A stretch of 64,000 nucleotides of DNA, taken from contig CAVSZZ010000002.1 in the NCBI GenBank assembly GCA_963732595.1, positions 186,001 through 250,000 on the forward strand, read 5' to 3'. A program made the position numbers and the translations under genes. A model generated the notes under the pieces. The model saw only the letters and a list, made by a program, of their open reading frames with translations. It was not told the DNA's origin and searched no databases. Below are positions 52,546 through 63,600 of this stretch, in pieces. Within the stretch, counting starts at the first letter, position 1, and every line of letters begins with the position of its first letter. This DNA comes from JAFGXF01 sp963732595 (GTDB lineage Bacteria; Chloroflexota; Anaerolineae; Anaerolineales; Anaerolineaceae).

Positions 52546-53539
52546 TCAAATGGGGTTCCAAGCGCGCTGGGTGATGAAGCACGCATGGCTCGCAATAGTC
52601 GCATAAAGAAACGCCTTAATGGCAGCCGGCAGCATCGCCAGCGTGCGAGCCACCCACTCGGTGTTGCCGATGTTCACCAACAGCAGGGTCATGATCATGA
52701 GCGGGAATGGCGCCACCTGCAGCACTTGCGAAGGCACACCGGGCAGGCTGGGCTGCAAAACCAAACCAAGCCATTGCAGAAAGGCAAACAGGTAAACACC
52801 CAGAGCAGCCCGGATCGGGTTCCAACCCCCAAAGATCGGTGATCGCCAGGGCGATCCAACCGAGACCATCCAGTCCCGAGATGGTGCCTTTCCATCCCGC
52901 CTTGACCGATAAGGAATAAATCGGACCCGCCAGACCCATGATGGCCCCACCCAGGATGGTGTAGAAGATAGCGGAGACGGTTGACATTCGCCCCACGCAC
53001 AAATGCAGCTGCTGGCTTTCTCACCGATACCCTGCAGCATCAAACCCGGTCGGGTGCGGAAGATCCACACCCAGGCGAGTGGGATGATCAGGTAACTGAG
53101 ATAGGTCATCAGATCATGACTGAAGAAAACGTACCAATGATGGGTATGTCACTCAGGACCGGGATATCCAGGCTCGGAAGACGTGAGCCCTCCAAACCCA
53201 TGAAAGGATTTCCGATGAAGTAGGCCAGGTCCCGGCAGACCAGGGCCAGGACAAAGCCGATCGCCACCTGGTTCTGTTTTAGTGTGATGCTGCCGAAGGC
53301 CACGATCAGGGCGACAACTGCACCAATTGCCATGCCGGCCAGGAAACCCCAAAAAAGGCTGCCGGTCTGTACGGTGACCGCAAAACCACCCATGGCTGTC
53401 AGCAGGATCGTTCCATTCATGGAAAGATTGATCACGCCGGCACGTTCCGATGATGGTTTCACCGATGACCGCAAAAATCAGCGGTGCAGCGGTGACCAGC
53501 ACCCCTGCCAGACCCAAGGAGGATCGCATCATTGGTCAT
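52546..53539 (-). CDS. ABC transporter permease 2, BMP/sugar-nucleoside type (several frameshifts)
   Basis: One of two membrane subunits. Rebuilt order: GVLVTAAPLIFAVIGETI, ERAGVINLSMNGTILLTA (the EAA-like INLSxEG equivalent), ALVCRDLAYFIGNPFMGLEG, FRTRPGLMLQGIGE, then TILGGAIMGLAGPIYSLS and a hydrophobic end. It breaks in about four places, all compatible with single extra bases. The ATG overlaps the stop of permease 1 (ATGA). Confidence 0.85.
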
Positions 53540-54586
53540 GAGCCACCTCCTGATCGCTTCGTAACCTTCTGGCGAACGCCATCCATCAGCAGGACAAACA
53601 ACACCAGGAAACCCTGGAGCACCCCCGACAGAGTCGAATCAAGTTTCAACACGATGGGCAGTTGGATGCTGCCAATATTCAGAGCAGCGAAGAATAAAGC
53701 TACCGGAACCACCCAGATGGCCTGGAAATTCACCAGCATGGCCACCAGTAAACCCAGGAATCCATATCCACTGGAAATGGACGGGATCAGGCGATGATAG
53801 ACAGCCGTCACCTGAATGGCACCGGTCAAACCTGCCAGACCTCCACCCAGGATGAAAGCCAGCATCAGATAACGGGTGGTTGGAACCCCATGCAGGTAGG
53901 CCGCTTTGATATTCTTGCCGACCGCCTTGATCCGTAATCCGAAGTGGGTTCCTTTTAGCAGGAAATAAATCAGGACAATGAATAGAATACCGATCCCGAG
54001 CGCCCAGGGACTCAGGCGGAGTCCCGGAATCATCGGCAGTCCATAAGGAGTCTGGAAATGGTTCGGTGCCGCTCATGGAGCCGACACCTGGGCGTTTCCA
54101 GGGTCCGAAGATCAACCATAAGGTCAGGGCGGTGGCAACAAAATTCAAACCCAGTCCGCCGAAGATCTCATTGACGCCACCATAAGTCTTCAAGGCGCCT
54201 GCCAGGCTTGCCCAGATGGCCCCCCCCAGCATGCCAGCCAGCATCGCCAGCGCAATGATCAGGCCCGGCGGCAGGCTGCTGTCCTGCAACAGTCGCAGCA
54301 CCCAGGTGGTGGCAATGGCTCCCAGGGTGATCTGCCCTTCCACGCCGATGTTCCATAATCCGGCAGAAAAGGTCACCAACAAGCCGCTGGATACCAACAA
54401 CAGGGGGATAAAGGAAACCAGCACATCCGAGAATTTTCGCAGGGAACCGATCGAACCAATGATGATGTATTTGTAAGCCTGCCACGGATCGGTATCGGTC
54501 GCCAGCAGGATGAGCGTTGCGAAGCCCAGGGCCAGCACCAGGGCGGATAATTGAAAAGCCAGGTTAAGCCAGCGCTGTTTATTCAT
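53536..54586 (-). CDS. ABC transporter permease 1, BMP/sugar-nucleoside type (one frameshift)
   Basis: A membrane subunit of a simple-sugar or nucleoside importer. MNKQRWLNLAFQLSALVLAL starts the first helix. NIGVEGQITLGAI and ALKTYGGVNEIFGGLGLNFV are the family's conserved loops. After a one-base insertion near 54050 the C-part resumes with GTHFGLRIKAVGKNIKAAYL. Corrected length is 349 residues. The ATG overlaps the ATPase stop (ATGA). Confidence 0.9.
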
Positions 54587-56083
54587 GCAGCCACCGCCTC
54601 GCTGGATTTGATCGTCGACCAATCCTTGCCGCCAATCAGGTTGCCCAATTGCTCAATCGAGGTCTTGCGCGAGGATATCAGCGGCGAGATCTTGCCGCTG
54701 AAAAAGACAAGGATGCGATCGCTATATAAAAGGACCTCCTCCAGATCAGAGGACGTGAAGATGATCGCAGCGCCGTCGCAGCAGCGTTCCTTCAATTTGC
54801 TCCAGGTATAGATCACCGATTCGATATCCAATCCACGGGTGGGATGTTCCAGCAGGGCGAGTTTCAGTGGTTGCTGGAGCAATGCCAGCATGGCACGCTG
54901 TTGATTCCCACCGGAAAGCGATTCGACCGGACTTTCCGGCCTGCCTTTGATGTTAAAATCCCGAATCTTTTCCCTTGTGAATGATCTGCCAGTGGTCCAC
55001 GTCAATGAAAAGACCTTCCGGTTTCCCGGCAAGTGTGAAATGTTCACTGAGTGTCAATCCCGGAATCAATCCTTCCTCCAGCCGTGCAGCCGGCATATAT
55101 CCGACACCCTGTTGCTTGAAATCCGGATAGGTCTTTCCGGTCATATCCATGCCATCAACCAGGATGCGCCCATGAACCGGGCGTAAAAAGCCGGCGCAGG
55201 CTTGCATGAAAGGACGCTGTCCGCTGCCCTCCATACCGGCCAGGCCGATCACTTCGCCAGCCTGTACCTTCAGATTGATATCCTTGATCTGGATGCGTTC
55301 TTCCTCGAGCGATAGATCCCGCAACTCGAGCATAACACGGTCAACCGCATGGCCTCTGCTCTCGCCCAGCGAGACCGGCTTACCAAACATCAAATTGACC
55401 AACTTCCTGGCATTAAATGGTTTTATCTGGTCACCGACCAGCTGACCCTGCCGCAGCACCACCACCCGGTCACAGAGGTTCTCGACATCTTCGAGTTTAT
55501 GGGATACAAAGATGACCGTCTTCCCCTGCCCGGCCAGGATCTTCAGAGTCTCGAAGAGTTTCTGTTTCTGTAGGGAGCTGATGCCCGGTGGTGGGTTCAT
55601 CCAGGATGATGACCTGCGCGCCCAACCATAACAGGCGCAGGATCTCAAGCTGTTGGCGTTCACCAACGGTCAACATATCCACATAGGCATCATGTTGCAA
55701 ATTGAAGTCGAATTGTTCACAGAGGCGTTTGAATTCTCCGACCACCATCTTCCAATCTGGGAATAAACCACCCGGTCTGACCCAATAGAAAATTATCGAT
55801 CACGCGCATGGGGGGAAAATCCAATGGATCCTGGTGCAACATGCCGACGCCATGGTGGATGGCATCTGCCGGGGAATGAATCGTAACCGGCTTTCCATCC
55901 AGAAAGATCTCTCCCGCTGTCTGCCTGGATGTACCCTGAGAGTATCTTCATTAAAGTACTCTTACCGGCACCATTTTCACCCAGGATGCCCTGGATGGAT
56001 CCACCAGGAATGGTCAGCGTGATATCCTGGTTTGCCTGAAGTTTGCCAAAATTCTTACAAATGTGTTCTAGTTTTACTTCCAT
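54583..56083 (-). CDS. double ATP-binding subunit of a BMP-type ABC transporter (about four frameshifts)
   Basis: An RbsA/MglA-type ATPase with two nucleotide-binding domains. Domain 1: Walker A GENGAGKST, signature LTVGERQQLEIL (degenerate LSGG), Walker B VIILDEPT, switch His in FVSHKLEDV. Domain 2: a degenerate P-loop GMEGSGQRPF, signature LSGGNQQRAM, Walker B LALLEHPTRGLD. Breaks sit near 55885, 55770, 55580 and 54960. Corrected length is about 498 residues, normal for the family. It is separated from the lipoprotein gene by a terminator-like hairpin. Confidence 0.88.
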
Positions 56084-56103
56084 AATCAGAAAATGATTGC
56101 GAT

Positions 56104-56138
56104 TAAAAAAAGCGGGGGAAGGTCAGACCTTCCCCCGC
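56104..56138 (-). terminator. hairpin terminator/attenuator after the BMP lipoprotein gene
   Basis: On the minus strand, a 13-bp near-perfect stem GCGGGGGAAGGTC/GACCTTCCCCCGC is followed by seven T. It lies between the lipoprotein stop and the ATPase start. A partial terminator here would raise binding protein over transporter, a common arrangement. Confidence 0.85.
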
Positions 56139-56150
56139 CATGTTAACCGG

Positions 56151-57353
56151 TTATTGTGAAACGCTTTGGCCTTCCATGCCTGCGAGAAGCTGAGGCAGGT
56201 ACCAGACCTGCTGATCGGTACCGACGATGCCACCGGCAAGATAGACACTGCCGTCCTGCAGTTCCATCGGACCTATCCACAGGTTCAGACCACCAGCCAG
56301 CTCATCGATGAACTTGTCAACCTGATCACCTGCACCCGAGCTCAGGGCATCACCCTTGACAAATCCGACCGCGGTTTTATCCGGGTCATTGATGTCAGCC
56401 CAGTAGGGAGCATTCCACTGGAAATTGGACTTCCAGCTGCCATCGATGGCACTGCTGATGGTTTCCAGATATGAAGGACCCCAGTTGAAATAAGGCACAC
56501 CCAGGCAGACTTCCTTGCCTTCTTCACAGGAGCCGATGAAGTCATAGGGGATGGCCCAGACAGCCTGCCCGCTGGCAGCCGCTTTCTTGGCTTCCGCCAG
56601 ACCCTCAGTGGTATCAATGCCTGAGATGATCACATCATATCCACTGGCGATGAAGTCATCCGCCACCTGGGTGGGATCAGAGGTGACACCCGGGATATTG
56701 AACCAGAAACCGATCCAGGTGACCTTAAAGGCCAGGTCGGCAGGATCCTTGCCCAAGTATTCGGTCCAGCAGTACTTGGCGCCGAGGTAAGCTGAGGCAG
56801 CCAGACGGCGGGTTTCATCATTGATCAGTGGTCCAAGATAGCCGATCTTGCCGGTCTTGGTCGTAAGCGCAGCCGAGCAACCCGCGATCATCTTGCCGTA
56901 TTCCATGCGCCCCATGATGTTGACCATGTTATCTATGGCTTCATAATCCTTGCCATCAGGCCAGACCTGATCGCCGGAGGCCATGATAACCTTGACATCG
57001 GGATTGGCTTTGGCAAATTCAGTGCTGGCATCCTTCATATCGTCCGAGTTGAAGATGACCAGTTTGGCGCCCTGGGCGACCAGCTCACCGGCCAGTTGGT
57101 CCGGCGTGGTTCCGGGGCGGTCAGCGCTGTTGACCTTGTCGATATAGATCATCTTGGCGCCGAGTTTTTCCTCGACATATAAGCCGGCTTCGTAATGAGC
57201 CTGGCTCCAACCATGATCATTATAAGGACCGACCATGAGAATACCGAAGGTAAAGCCTTCTCCGGACGTGGTCGCTTTGGGTGCACAGGCGCTCAGCAGC
57301 ATGGCTGCCAGAATTAATACAAAAACGGAAATACGAACTGTCTTTCGTACCAT
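56151..57353 (-). CDS. BMP-family (PnrA-like) substrate-binding lipoprotein
   Basis: A solute-binding lipoprotein for a nucleoside or simple-sugar importer. It has a signal peptide and lipobox LLSACAPK (Cys about residue 22), then the BMP fold: GILMVGPYNDHGWSQAHYEAG, IFNSDDMKDAS, KIGYLGPLINDETRRLAASAY, DVIISGIDTTEGLAEAKKA. About 400 residues. ATG 57353 is chosen since GGAGG precedes it; the upstream frame adds a non-signal segment. Ligand is not determined. Confidence 0.92.
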   Translation of the reverse strand: MVRKTVRISVFVLILAAMLLSACAPKATTSGEGFTFGILMVGPYNDHGWSQAHYEAGLYVEEKLGAKMIYIDKVNSADRPGTTPDQLAGELVAQGAKLVIFNSDDMKDASTEFAKANPDVKVIMASGDQVWPDGKDYEAIDNMVNIMGRMEYGKMIAGCSAALTTKTGKIGYLGPLINDETRRLAASAYLGAKYCWTEYLGKDPADLAFKVTWIGFWFNIPGVTSDPTQVADDFIASGYDVIISGIDTTEGLAEAKKAAASGQAVWAIPYDFIGSCEEGKEVCLGVPYFNWGPSYLETISSAIDGSWKSNFQWNAPYWADINDPDKTAVGFVKGDALSSGAGDQVDKFIDELAGGLNLWIGPMELQDGSVYLAGGIVGTDQQVWYLPQLLAGMEGQSVSQ

Positions 57354-57540
57354 CGATTCCTCCTCAGAATTTATTAGAACTGGAATGACTGTTGGAACAA
57401 AAGCAAAATAAACCCTGGTACTCCCAAATTTTACTTCGACCACCTCCTCGATTGTGGGATTGTCAAACTGAATCGGATTTTATCACACTTGATATTTTCA
57501 AACGCCCCTGGAACCTTAAAATTATCAAAACCTGTATTTT
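57354..57540 (-). other. upstream region of the BMP operon
   Basis: No gene. On the minus strand a TGATAAAAT extended -10-like element lies at about 57478-57486, with no good -35. This is the only promoter candidate I see for the transport operon. Confidence 0.35.
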
Positions 57541-59077
57541 CTAATCTAACAGCAGGCGAGGACGATACTGCAAGGCTTCAGCCAGGTGGGTTGTTGAGAT
57601 TGCCTCTGCGGCAGCGAGATCCGCGATCGTGCGCGCCAGTTTGAGGATGCGATGATAAGCGCGGGCAGACAATTGCATCTGGAGCATCGCCGAGCGCATC
57701 AAGCTGCGGCCGGTTTCATCCAGCGGGCAATACTGGCGCACTTCCGCCGGTCGCATATCCGCATTGCAGGTCAGGGAGAGGTCTGCTGACGAAGAGATCC
57801 CAAAGCGATCGCGCTGGCGCTGGCGGGCGGTCTCGACCCGGCCGCGCACGGTATCTGATGATTCACCCAGCCTGTCATCGGACAGTTTATCGTACTCCAC
57901 CCGGGGAACCTGCACATGAATGTCAATGCGGTCCAAAAGTGGACCGGAAATGCGCTTCTGATACTTGGAGATCATGCCCATGGCACAGGTACAGGCTTTC
58001 TGGTGATCACCGTAGTACCCACATGGGCATGGGTTCATCGCACCCACCAGCTGGAAGTTGGCCGGAAAGGTGAACGAGCCGTGGGCCCGGCTGATGGTGA
58101 CGACCTTATCCTCCAGGGGCTGGCGCATGACCTCCAGCACCCGGGTGCCGAACTCGGGCAGTTCATCCAGGAACAGAACCCCGCGGTGTGCCAGGGAGAT
58201 CTCACCCGGACGCGGCCAATTACCCCCACCCACCAGCCCGGCATGGCTGGTGGTGTGATGGGGTGAGCGGAACGGCCGGCTGCGGATCAACGGCACCCCG
58301 GACGGCAGCTGGTCGGCCACCGAATAGATGCGGGTCACATCCAGGGCTTCTTCAAGGGTCATGCGCGGCATGATGGCCGGGAGTGCACGTGCCAGCAATG
58401 TCTTGCCGGACTCCCGGCGGACCGATCATCAAGACGTTGTGACCTCCGGCTGCCGCCACTTCCAGGCTGCGCTTGACATACTCCTGCCCCTTGATCTCAC
58501 GCAGGTCGGTTAATACCGGAAGTTCATCCTCCTCAGCCTGCCTGGCGACCGCCGCCGGAATGCTGAGGCGCCCGGTCAAGTGAGCGACCAGTTGAGCCAG
58601 GCTTGACACGGGAATGACCTCAACATCCGGGATGAGAGCTGCTTCGGCCGCATCGACCTCGGGGACGTAGATGCGTTTGAACCCTGCGGCACGAGCGTCC
58701 GCCGTCATGGGCAACACCCCGCGCACATGGCGGACGACCCCATCCAGAGAAAGTTCGCCGAGCACCACGCAGCCTTCCAGCACCTCACGGGACAGTTGAT
58801 CGGTCGCACCCAGCACACCCAGCGCGATCGGCAGGTCGAAGGAGGGACCTTCCTTGCGAACCGTGGCAGGTGCCAGGTTGACGGTCACACGTCCGCGCGG
58901 GTAATAAAAGCCGGCATTCTTGACTGCCGATCGGACCCGATCACCACTCTCCTCAACGGCTGCATCTGGAAGACCAACAATGATCACCCGGGGATTGCCC
59001 GAACTGGTATCCACCTCGACCTCAACGATGGTCCCCAGCAAACCGATGCAGGTGCAGGAATAGACGTGTCCGGTCAT
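57541..59077 (-). CDS. comM: ComM/YifB Mg-chelatase-type ATPase (one frameshift)
   Basis: This family helps natural transformation in some bacteria; it is an AAA+ hexameric helicase for branch migration. N-domain (GLLGTIVEVEVDTSSGNPRV, GLPDAAVEESGDRVRSAV), P-loop GPPGSGKTLLARALP after deleting one base near 58410, Walker B GVLFLDELPEF, sensor motif GAMNPCPCGYYGD, and the C-terminal YHRILKLARTIADL. Corrected length is 511 residues, as expected. Whether the organism takes up DNA is not shown here. Confidence 0.93.
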
Positions 59078-59199
59078 ACTATAAGTTTAGAATAAGGATC
59101 CACTAAAGTCAAATCATTGGCCGCATTTTTAGGCTGGTCTTCATTCGAATGGTGCGCTAATCACAATTGAGTTACTTTCAAAAGCGTCCGGTTAATTAC

Positions 59200-59226
59200 A
59201 CAGCCCCATCATTCAAATGGGGCTGT
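59200..59226 (-). terminator. hairpin after the Fn3-repeat gene
   Basis: A perfect 10-bp stem ACAGCCCCAT/ATGGGGCTGT with a 7-nt loop, 36 nt after the stop of the minus-strand gene. The minus-strand tail is only weakly T-rich (GTAATTAA); the plus side has TTTGTAT. The rest of 59078-59261 holds no gene. Confidence 0.6.
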
Positions 59227-59261
59227 TTGTATCAATATGGGTATCTGTTATTAGTAACCGG

Positions 59262-62200
59262 TTATGGGCGCCTGATCAAAGGCAAGAACGCACTGTAATT
59301 ATATGGGTCGATGATCAATGCTGCATCAGACCATGGGCCCGGGATGCCATCATCATCGATAATGCGAACATGCCAGAAATAGGTGAGGTTGGTATTGTAG
59401 ATCGTTATAGGCGTATATTGAATATTATGCGTCGTGATATCATCCACAGTTGTAGAGAAGTCCTCGCGGATCGAGACTTGTAGTTGGTACTTTGCTGCTC
59501 CATCGACCGGAGTCCAGATAAAAGTTGGTGTTGTGAAGATGGGGGTCCCTCCGGTCGGGCTGACCAATGTGGTTACTGAATATTGTTTGTAAATAGACTC
59601 GGGCGGGCTGTATGAGCCTAGTTTACCTTCACCATCAAACATTGCCACGTGCCAATAGATCGGTCCATCCGCAAGACCGACCTTGGGTGTCCAACAGCTT
59701 TGCTCCGTATCAACATCAATTGGGGATGAAAACCCGCCGTTTCGGCTGTATTCAAGTTTATACTTCCAGGCAGCCAGGACGGGATCCCCGATAGGTGAAT
59801 AGAAGATAAGGGGCGTCCAACAAAAAGTCGGGGCCTGTGTCACTACATCCAATGGGTCCGTTGTAATCGGTGATAACCCGGTTGGGACAGGTAGATTCAA
59901 CTCGAAGCAGGCATCATTAACACCTGGGGGCGCTGGGCAGGGATACGTGGGGACCGACCAAGCATTATCCACACCTGATCCAGTGGGGGCGTATCGATGC
60001 ACACGCACACACCAATAATAGGTGGCTTTGGCCAGAGTATGGTCGGTATAAGTATAGGAATTCAGCCTGGTGCTGATGTTGATCACTGGCGTCCCACCGC
60101 ATTCTTGACTCGTTGAAACCTTTAGATCGTAATATTCGGCTCCCTCGACCATGTCCCAAGAGAAGGTCGGTGTGGCGAGATCACCGGATGTTTGCAGGTT
60201 CTCAGGGATGAATCCCCTGCGCTCAAATCGATATCCCTGGCTCCAAACCCCATAAAGTGTTGAGGTCAGACTTGGATTATAGTCAGGCTGGACTCGCCAA
60301 TAATAGGTATTGTCGCCATTAAAATCATTCTCCCAGGCATGAGAAGATTCTGACCAGTGGCGGGTGTCGGTCTGAAACAAATTATAGGTAACCTCTGAAG
60401 TGTATTCCTGATCCAACCAGATTTTTGCCCGCGCACCTGCATCTGGCGCAAGGATATTAAAATCCCAAAAGAAGGGAAGGTTGGATGGGTATTCTGAAGG
60501 ATCCACTCCGGCGTTATTGGGAGGGGTGAGCAAGTTCATGCGCTCGGTAACATTCGCAAAACGATTAACCTGCCCGCCCCCCGGGATATTTGTGACCGAG
60601 GGAACCGAATCCTCGGGAGGACTCCCGCTGACACCGTATGGCAGGCTAAGCAAGTTGAGGGTGTAACTTCCGGCGTTTTCTCCATAATTGATAGCCGTAT
60701 TGAGCACTTTAATCTCAACATAATCTCCGCTAAAAGAGAGTGAACCGCCAATGCTATATAGCGATTGGGGAGATCCCCAACTGCTGCCTTGCCATTGATA
60801 CAGCCGTGTTCGTGTCGCTAGAGTATGCGCCTGCCTCCTGGAAAATATAGATGACGAATTCGGGCAGGTAGTCAGGCATGGTCGTCACTGAATAGCCCAT
60901 CGGATCAGAAGTCCCACCGGAATTAATCTCATGGTCAGTGTCCAAATAGAGGGCGTATGTGACGTTCGTACTGGTTGTGGTGGGGACATGGAAACCAAAG
61001 AACCAACCGTTCTCTGCCTGGGATGCCTGCAAGCTGGTCAAGTCAAAATCAATTTTTGTGGGGTCGATTTCACCAGCGGGATCGGAACCGATCTGCAACC
61101 GGTTGAGAGTGTTACCGAGTGTGCGTGTATCAATCCACTGACTTGAAGCCGAGATCTGGAAATGGCGAGTCTCACTCCATGTGGCACTACCGGATGATTT
61201 CACATGCCAGTAATAGACACCAAAATCCACGGCACCCAAGCTGCGTTGAGCCAGGCTGTTGGGGGGTGCATATGCAGGATTAGTCACCTGGGCAGTATCT
61301 ACCGTGGAACTGAAACTCTCATCCAGGCTGATCTCAACATCATAAGTAGTGGCACCATCGAGAGGGAACCACTCCAAAAGTGGTGTTGCTTCATTAAATT
61401 CAAAACCGTTCGTTGGACGGATCAAAGTCGGAGATTCTCCTGTGGTAGCGCCTAAACCATCTGACGGGTCAAATTGGGCTCTCCAAGTCTGACTCCAATT
61501 CGAGTATTCGTCACAGGTTTCAACCAGCGGGCAGACTCGCCAAAAATAGTCCGTATCAGGCATCGGCGTGAAGTCATCCCCGACATATGGGGTGGCAACA
61601 TTATTATCAGTGGTCAAATCCCAATCGATTGTGTCAAAAGTCGCATCATCGGAAACCTGAAGGAGATAACTATTCGAGTAAATATCACCAGCATTTGGTG
61701 CCCCAGCGGGTATTAACGTGCGATGCCACATGAAAATTGGATATTGTACAGTCCTGTCGTCATGGGGGTTCGTTGCGATTCCGGCTGCATCAGGCGTGTA
61801 GTAAAAAAGCGGGTAAACCTGATGAGGAGCTACCGATGAAAGGATACTTTGGAATGAAAATGCATTGCTTGGTTTTCCGGGATTTCCACTCCCGTCGTAC
61901 GGTATCACACGCCAGTAATAGGTCAGGTCTCCACCTAAAAACCTTTTAGGAGTGTAGAAGGTATTTGCAGTAGTGGCAGTATCGTAGATAGTTGGGGGTT
62001 CAGAGAAATTGTTATCAAAGTCAATTTCTATTTTATAATAAGCTGCACCGGGCACTGGGGTCCAGCTGTATATCGGAAAACGAACATGTTGGTAGTTATT
62101 GGTGGGGGTCAGCAGAACCGGCTGTGTATACCAGCGCTTCATGAAACTGTAATAGGGTGTGTAATTCGTCTCAGATACACCTGAGATGGCTTTCACCCGC

Positions 62201-63213
62201 CAGTAGTAGTTCTTATCATTATCCAGGGTGGTGATTGGCGTGTAAGATGTACTAAAAGTGGTGATGGTTTTCGTATTCACATCATCAGGGAATGCCGAGT
62301 TGGTACTATACTGCAGCTTATATTTTTGCGCACCACGCACAGCTGTCCAGCGGAAAGTGGGAGTGAACGTGGGTAACGATCCATTTGCCGGCTCCAACAA
62401 GGTGATCGTGGGATTGTAATTAATTGTAAAACTACGCTCCTCACTGGGAGTTCCCTCATGGTATGTTGAACCGGCATCCAGCGGTATAACCTTCCAGTAG
62501 TAAGTCCCATTTGCCAGCTTGAGCAGTGGTTGGACAGTGGTGGCCAGGGTTAACTCAGTTTTCGGAGTTGCACATCCCCCCGGGGTTGAACAGATCTCTA
62601 ATAAGTATTCAGCCGCTCCCGTCACCGGGGTCCACGAAAAGATTGGAGCATCAAAAAAAGCAAAAGTGGCCCCATTTGCCGGGGAAATTAAGCTTGGGTT
62701 ATTGGTCGGTGTAGCCCATTTCTTCTCAAACCAACGAATGTCACTGTAAACTCCAGGAGGGGCTGGTGAATCTGCCCTAACACGCCAGTACCAGATACCA
62801 TCAGCCAAGTTGGCTCCAACGATCGGTGTATAGTATGTGTTTGAAGTGAGGACATTGACTGGTGTTTGAGCCGTAGTATCAAAACAGGTCGGACAGCTGC
62901 TAACCTGGATGCGGTACTTCGCCGCACCAGTCACAGGCATCCAGCGAAATTCCGGCATACCGACTGGAGGAGCATCAACTCCGGTGATGGTGACTCCATG
63001 GGCAGGAGCAATCAGGACGACTTTATCAAGCGCATGGACCGGGGATATACCCATGGGGCTGATCAGGATCATACTCAGCAACAAGATCGCGGAGAATACT
63101 TGCTGCCAGAATTTCCCGCCTGACCGAAGAAGTCGAATAGAAGAGTCGTACCTGCTTTGATTTTGGCTCTTGTTTTCGTTGCCGGGTGTTGTGTTTAGGT
63201 GATGGTGTCTCAT
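59262..63213 (-). CDS. large secreted protein with about nine Fn3-like modules (one frameshift)
   Basis: A signal peptide (FSAILLLSMILISPMGISPVHA) is followed by repeated modules of 90-150 residues. Each has a PxFxWxPVxGAxxYxLQxS strand and a later YYWRV strand, the pattern of Fn3-like beta-sandwiches. About nine can be counted. One insertion near 60800 splits it; reading through gives 1316 residues. It ends AFLPLIRRP, like C-terminal tails of many Chloroflexota surface proteins. ATG 63213 is used because AGGAG lies 7 nt before it. No enzymatic domain is seen; it is probably a surface or adhesion protein. Confidence 0.82.
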
Positions 63214-63502
63214 TTCTAGTCTCCTGAGGTGCATCCATATGATTCCAAATACCGATGATAAAGGCTACATTAATGTTCGCTTACCGGTCGTCACGGGGGA
63301 TAAGGACGCTCAAATGGACTATCACCCCTTCCATAACAGCCCCGAGGATAATTTATACGTGCACTGACTAACAGATATAATGATCAAACTTTATTGTCTC
63401 ACATTTATACTTACAATTATCCTTTTTCATTCTAATCGTGACCCCATTGAGTGTCAATGGAACCAGAATCAAGCAATCGTACTATGATGATCTTCAGTTC
63501 GA
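63214..63502. other. intergenic region before ldh
   Basis: No ORF or RNA gene. AT-rich, with several TATA-like boxes on both strands. On the minus strand TTGTAA-17-TAAAGT at about 63385-63415 is a weak candidate promoter for the Fn3-repeat gene. Confidence 0.3.
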
Positions 63503-63519
63503 TCTGATTTTTAATCAGA
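63503..63519 (+). promoter_or_regulatory. palindrome upstream of ldh
   Basis: TCTGATT-TTT-AATCAGA, a perfect 7-bp inverted repeat, 27 nt ahead of the -10 element. It is not a Rex box (TTGTGAA...), though Rex is the usual ldh regulator. It is loosely like FNR/CRP half-sites. Confidence 0.4.
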
Positions 63520-63542
63520 ATCTATATAAACCTCTTACGAGG

Positions 63543-63551
63543 TGATATAAT
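63543..63551 (+). promoter_or_regulatory. extended -10 promoter for ldh
   Basis: TGATATAAT, 49 nt before the ldh ATG. No clear -35. Confidence 0.5.
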
Positions 63552-63600
63552 CTACCTAATTGGATAAATATTATCTATATAGTGCTGAGGAGCGACAAAA

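Noticed and set aside
56104..56138. End of the BMP operon at the hairpin
   Set aside because: The ATPase and permease genes follow at once on the same strand and have no other good promoter, so the hairpin is more likely partial attenuation.
59200..59226. Terminator for comM
   Set aside because: comM is transcribed away from this hairpin, which lies upstream of its start; it can only serve the Fn3-repeat gene.
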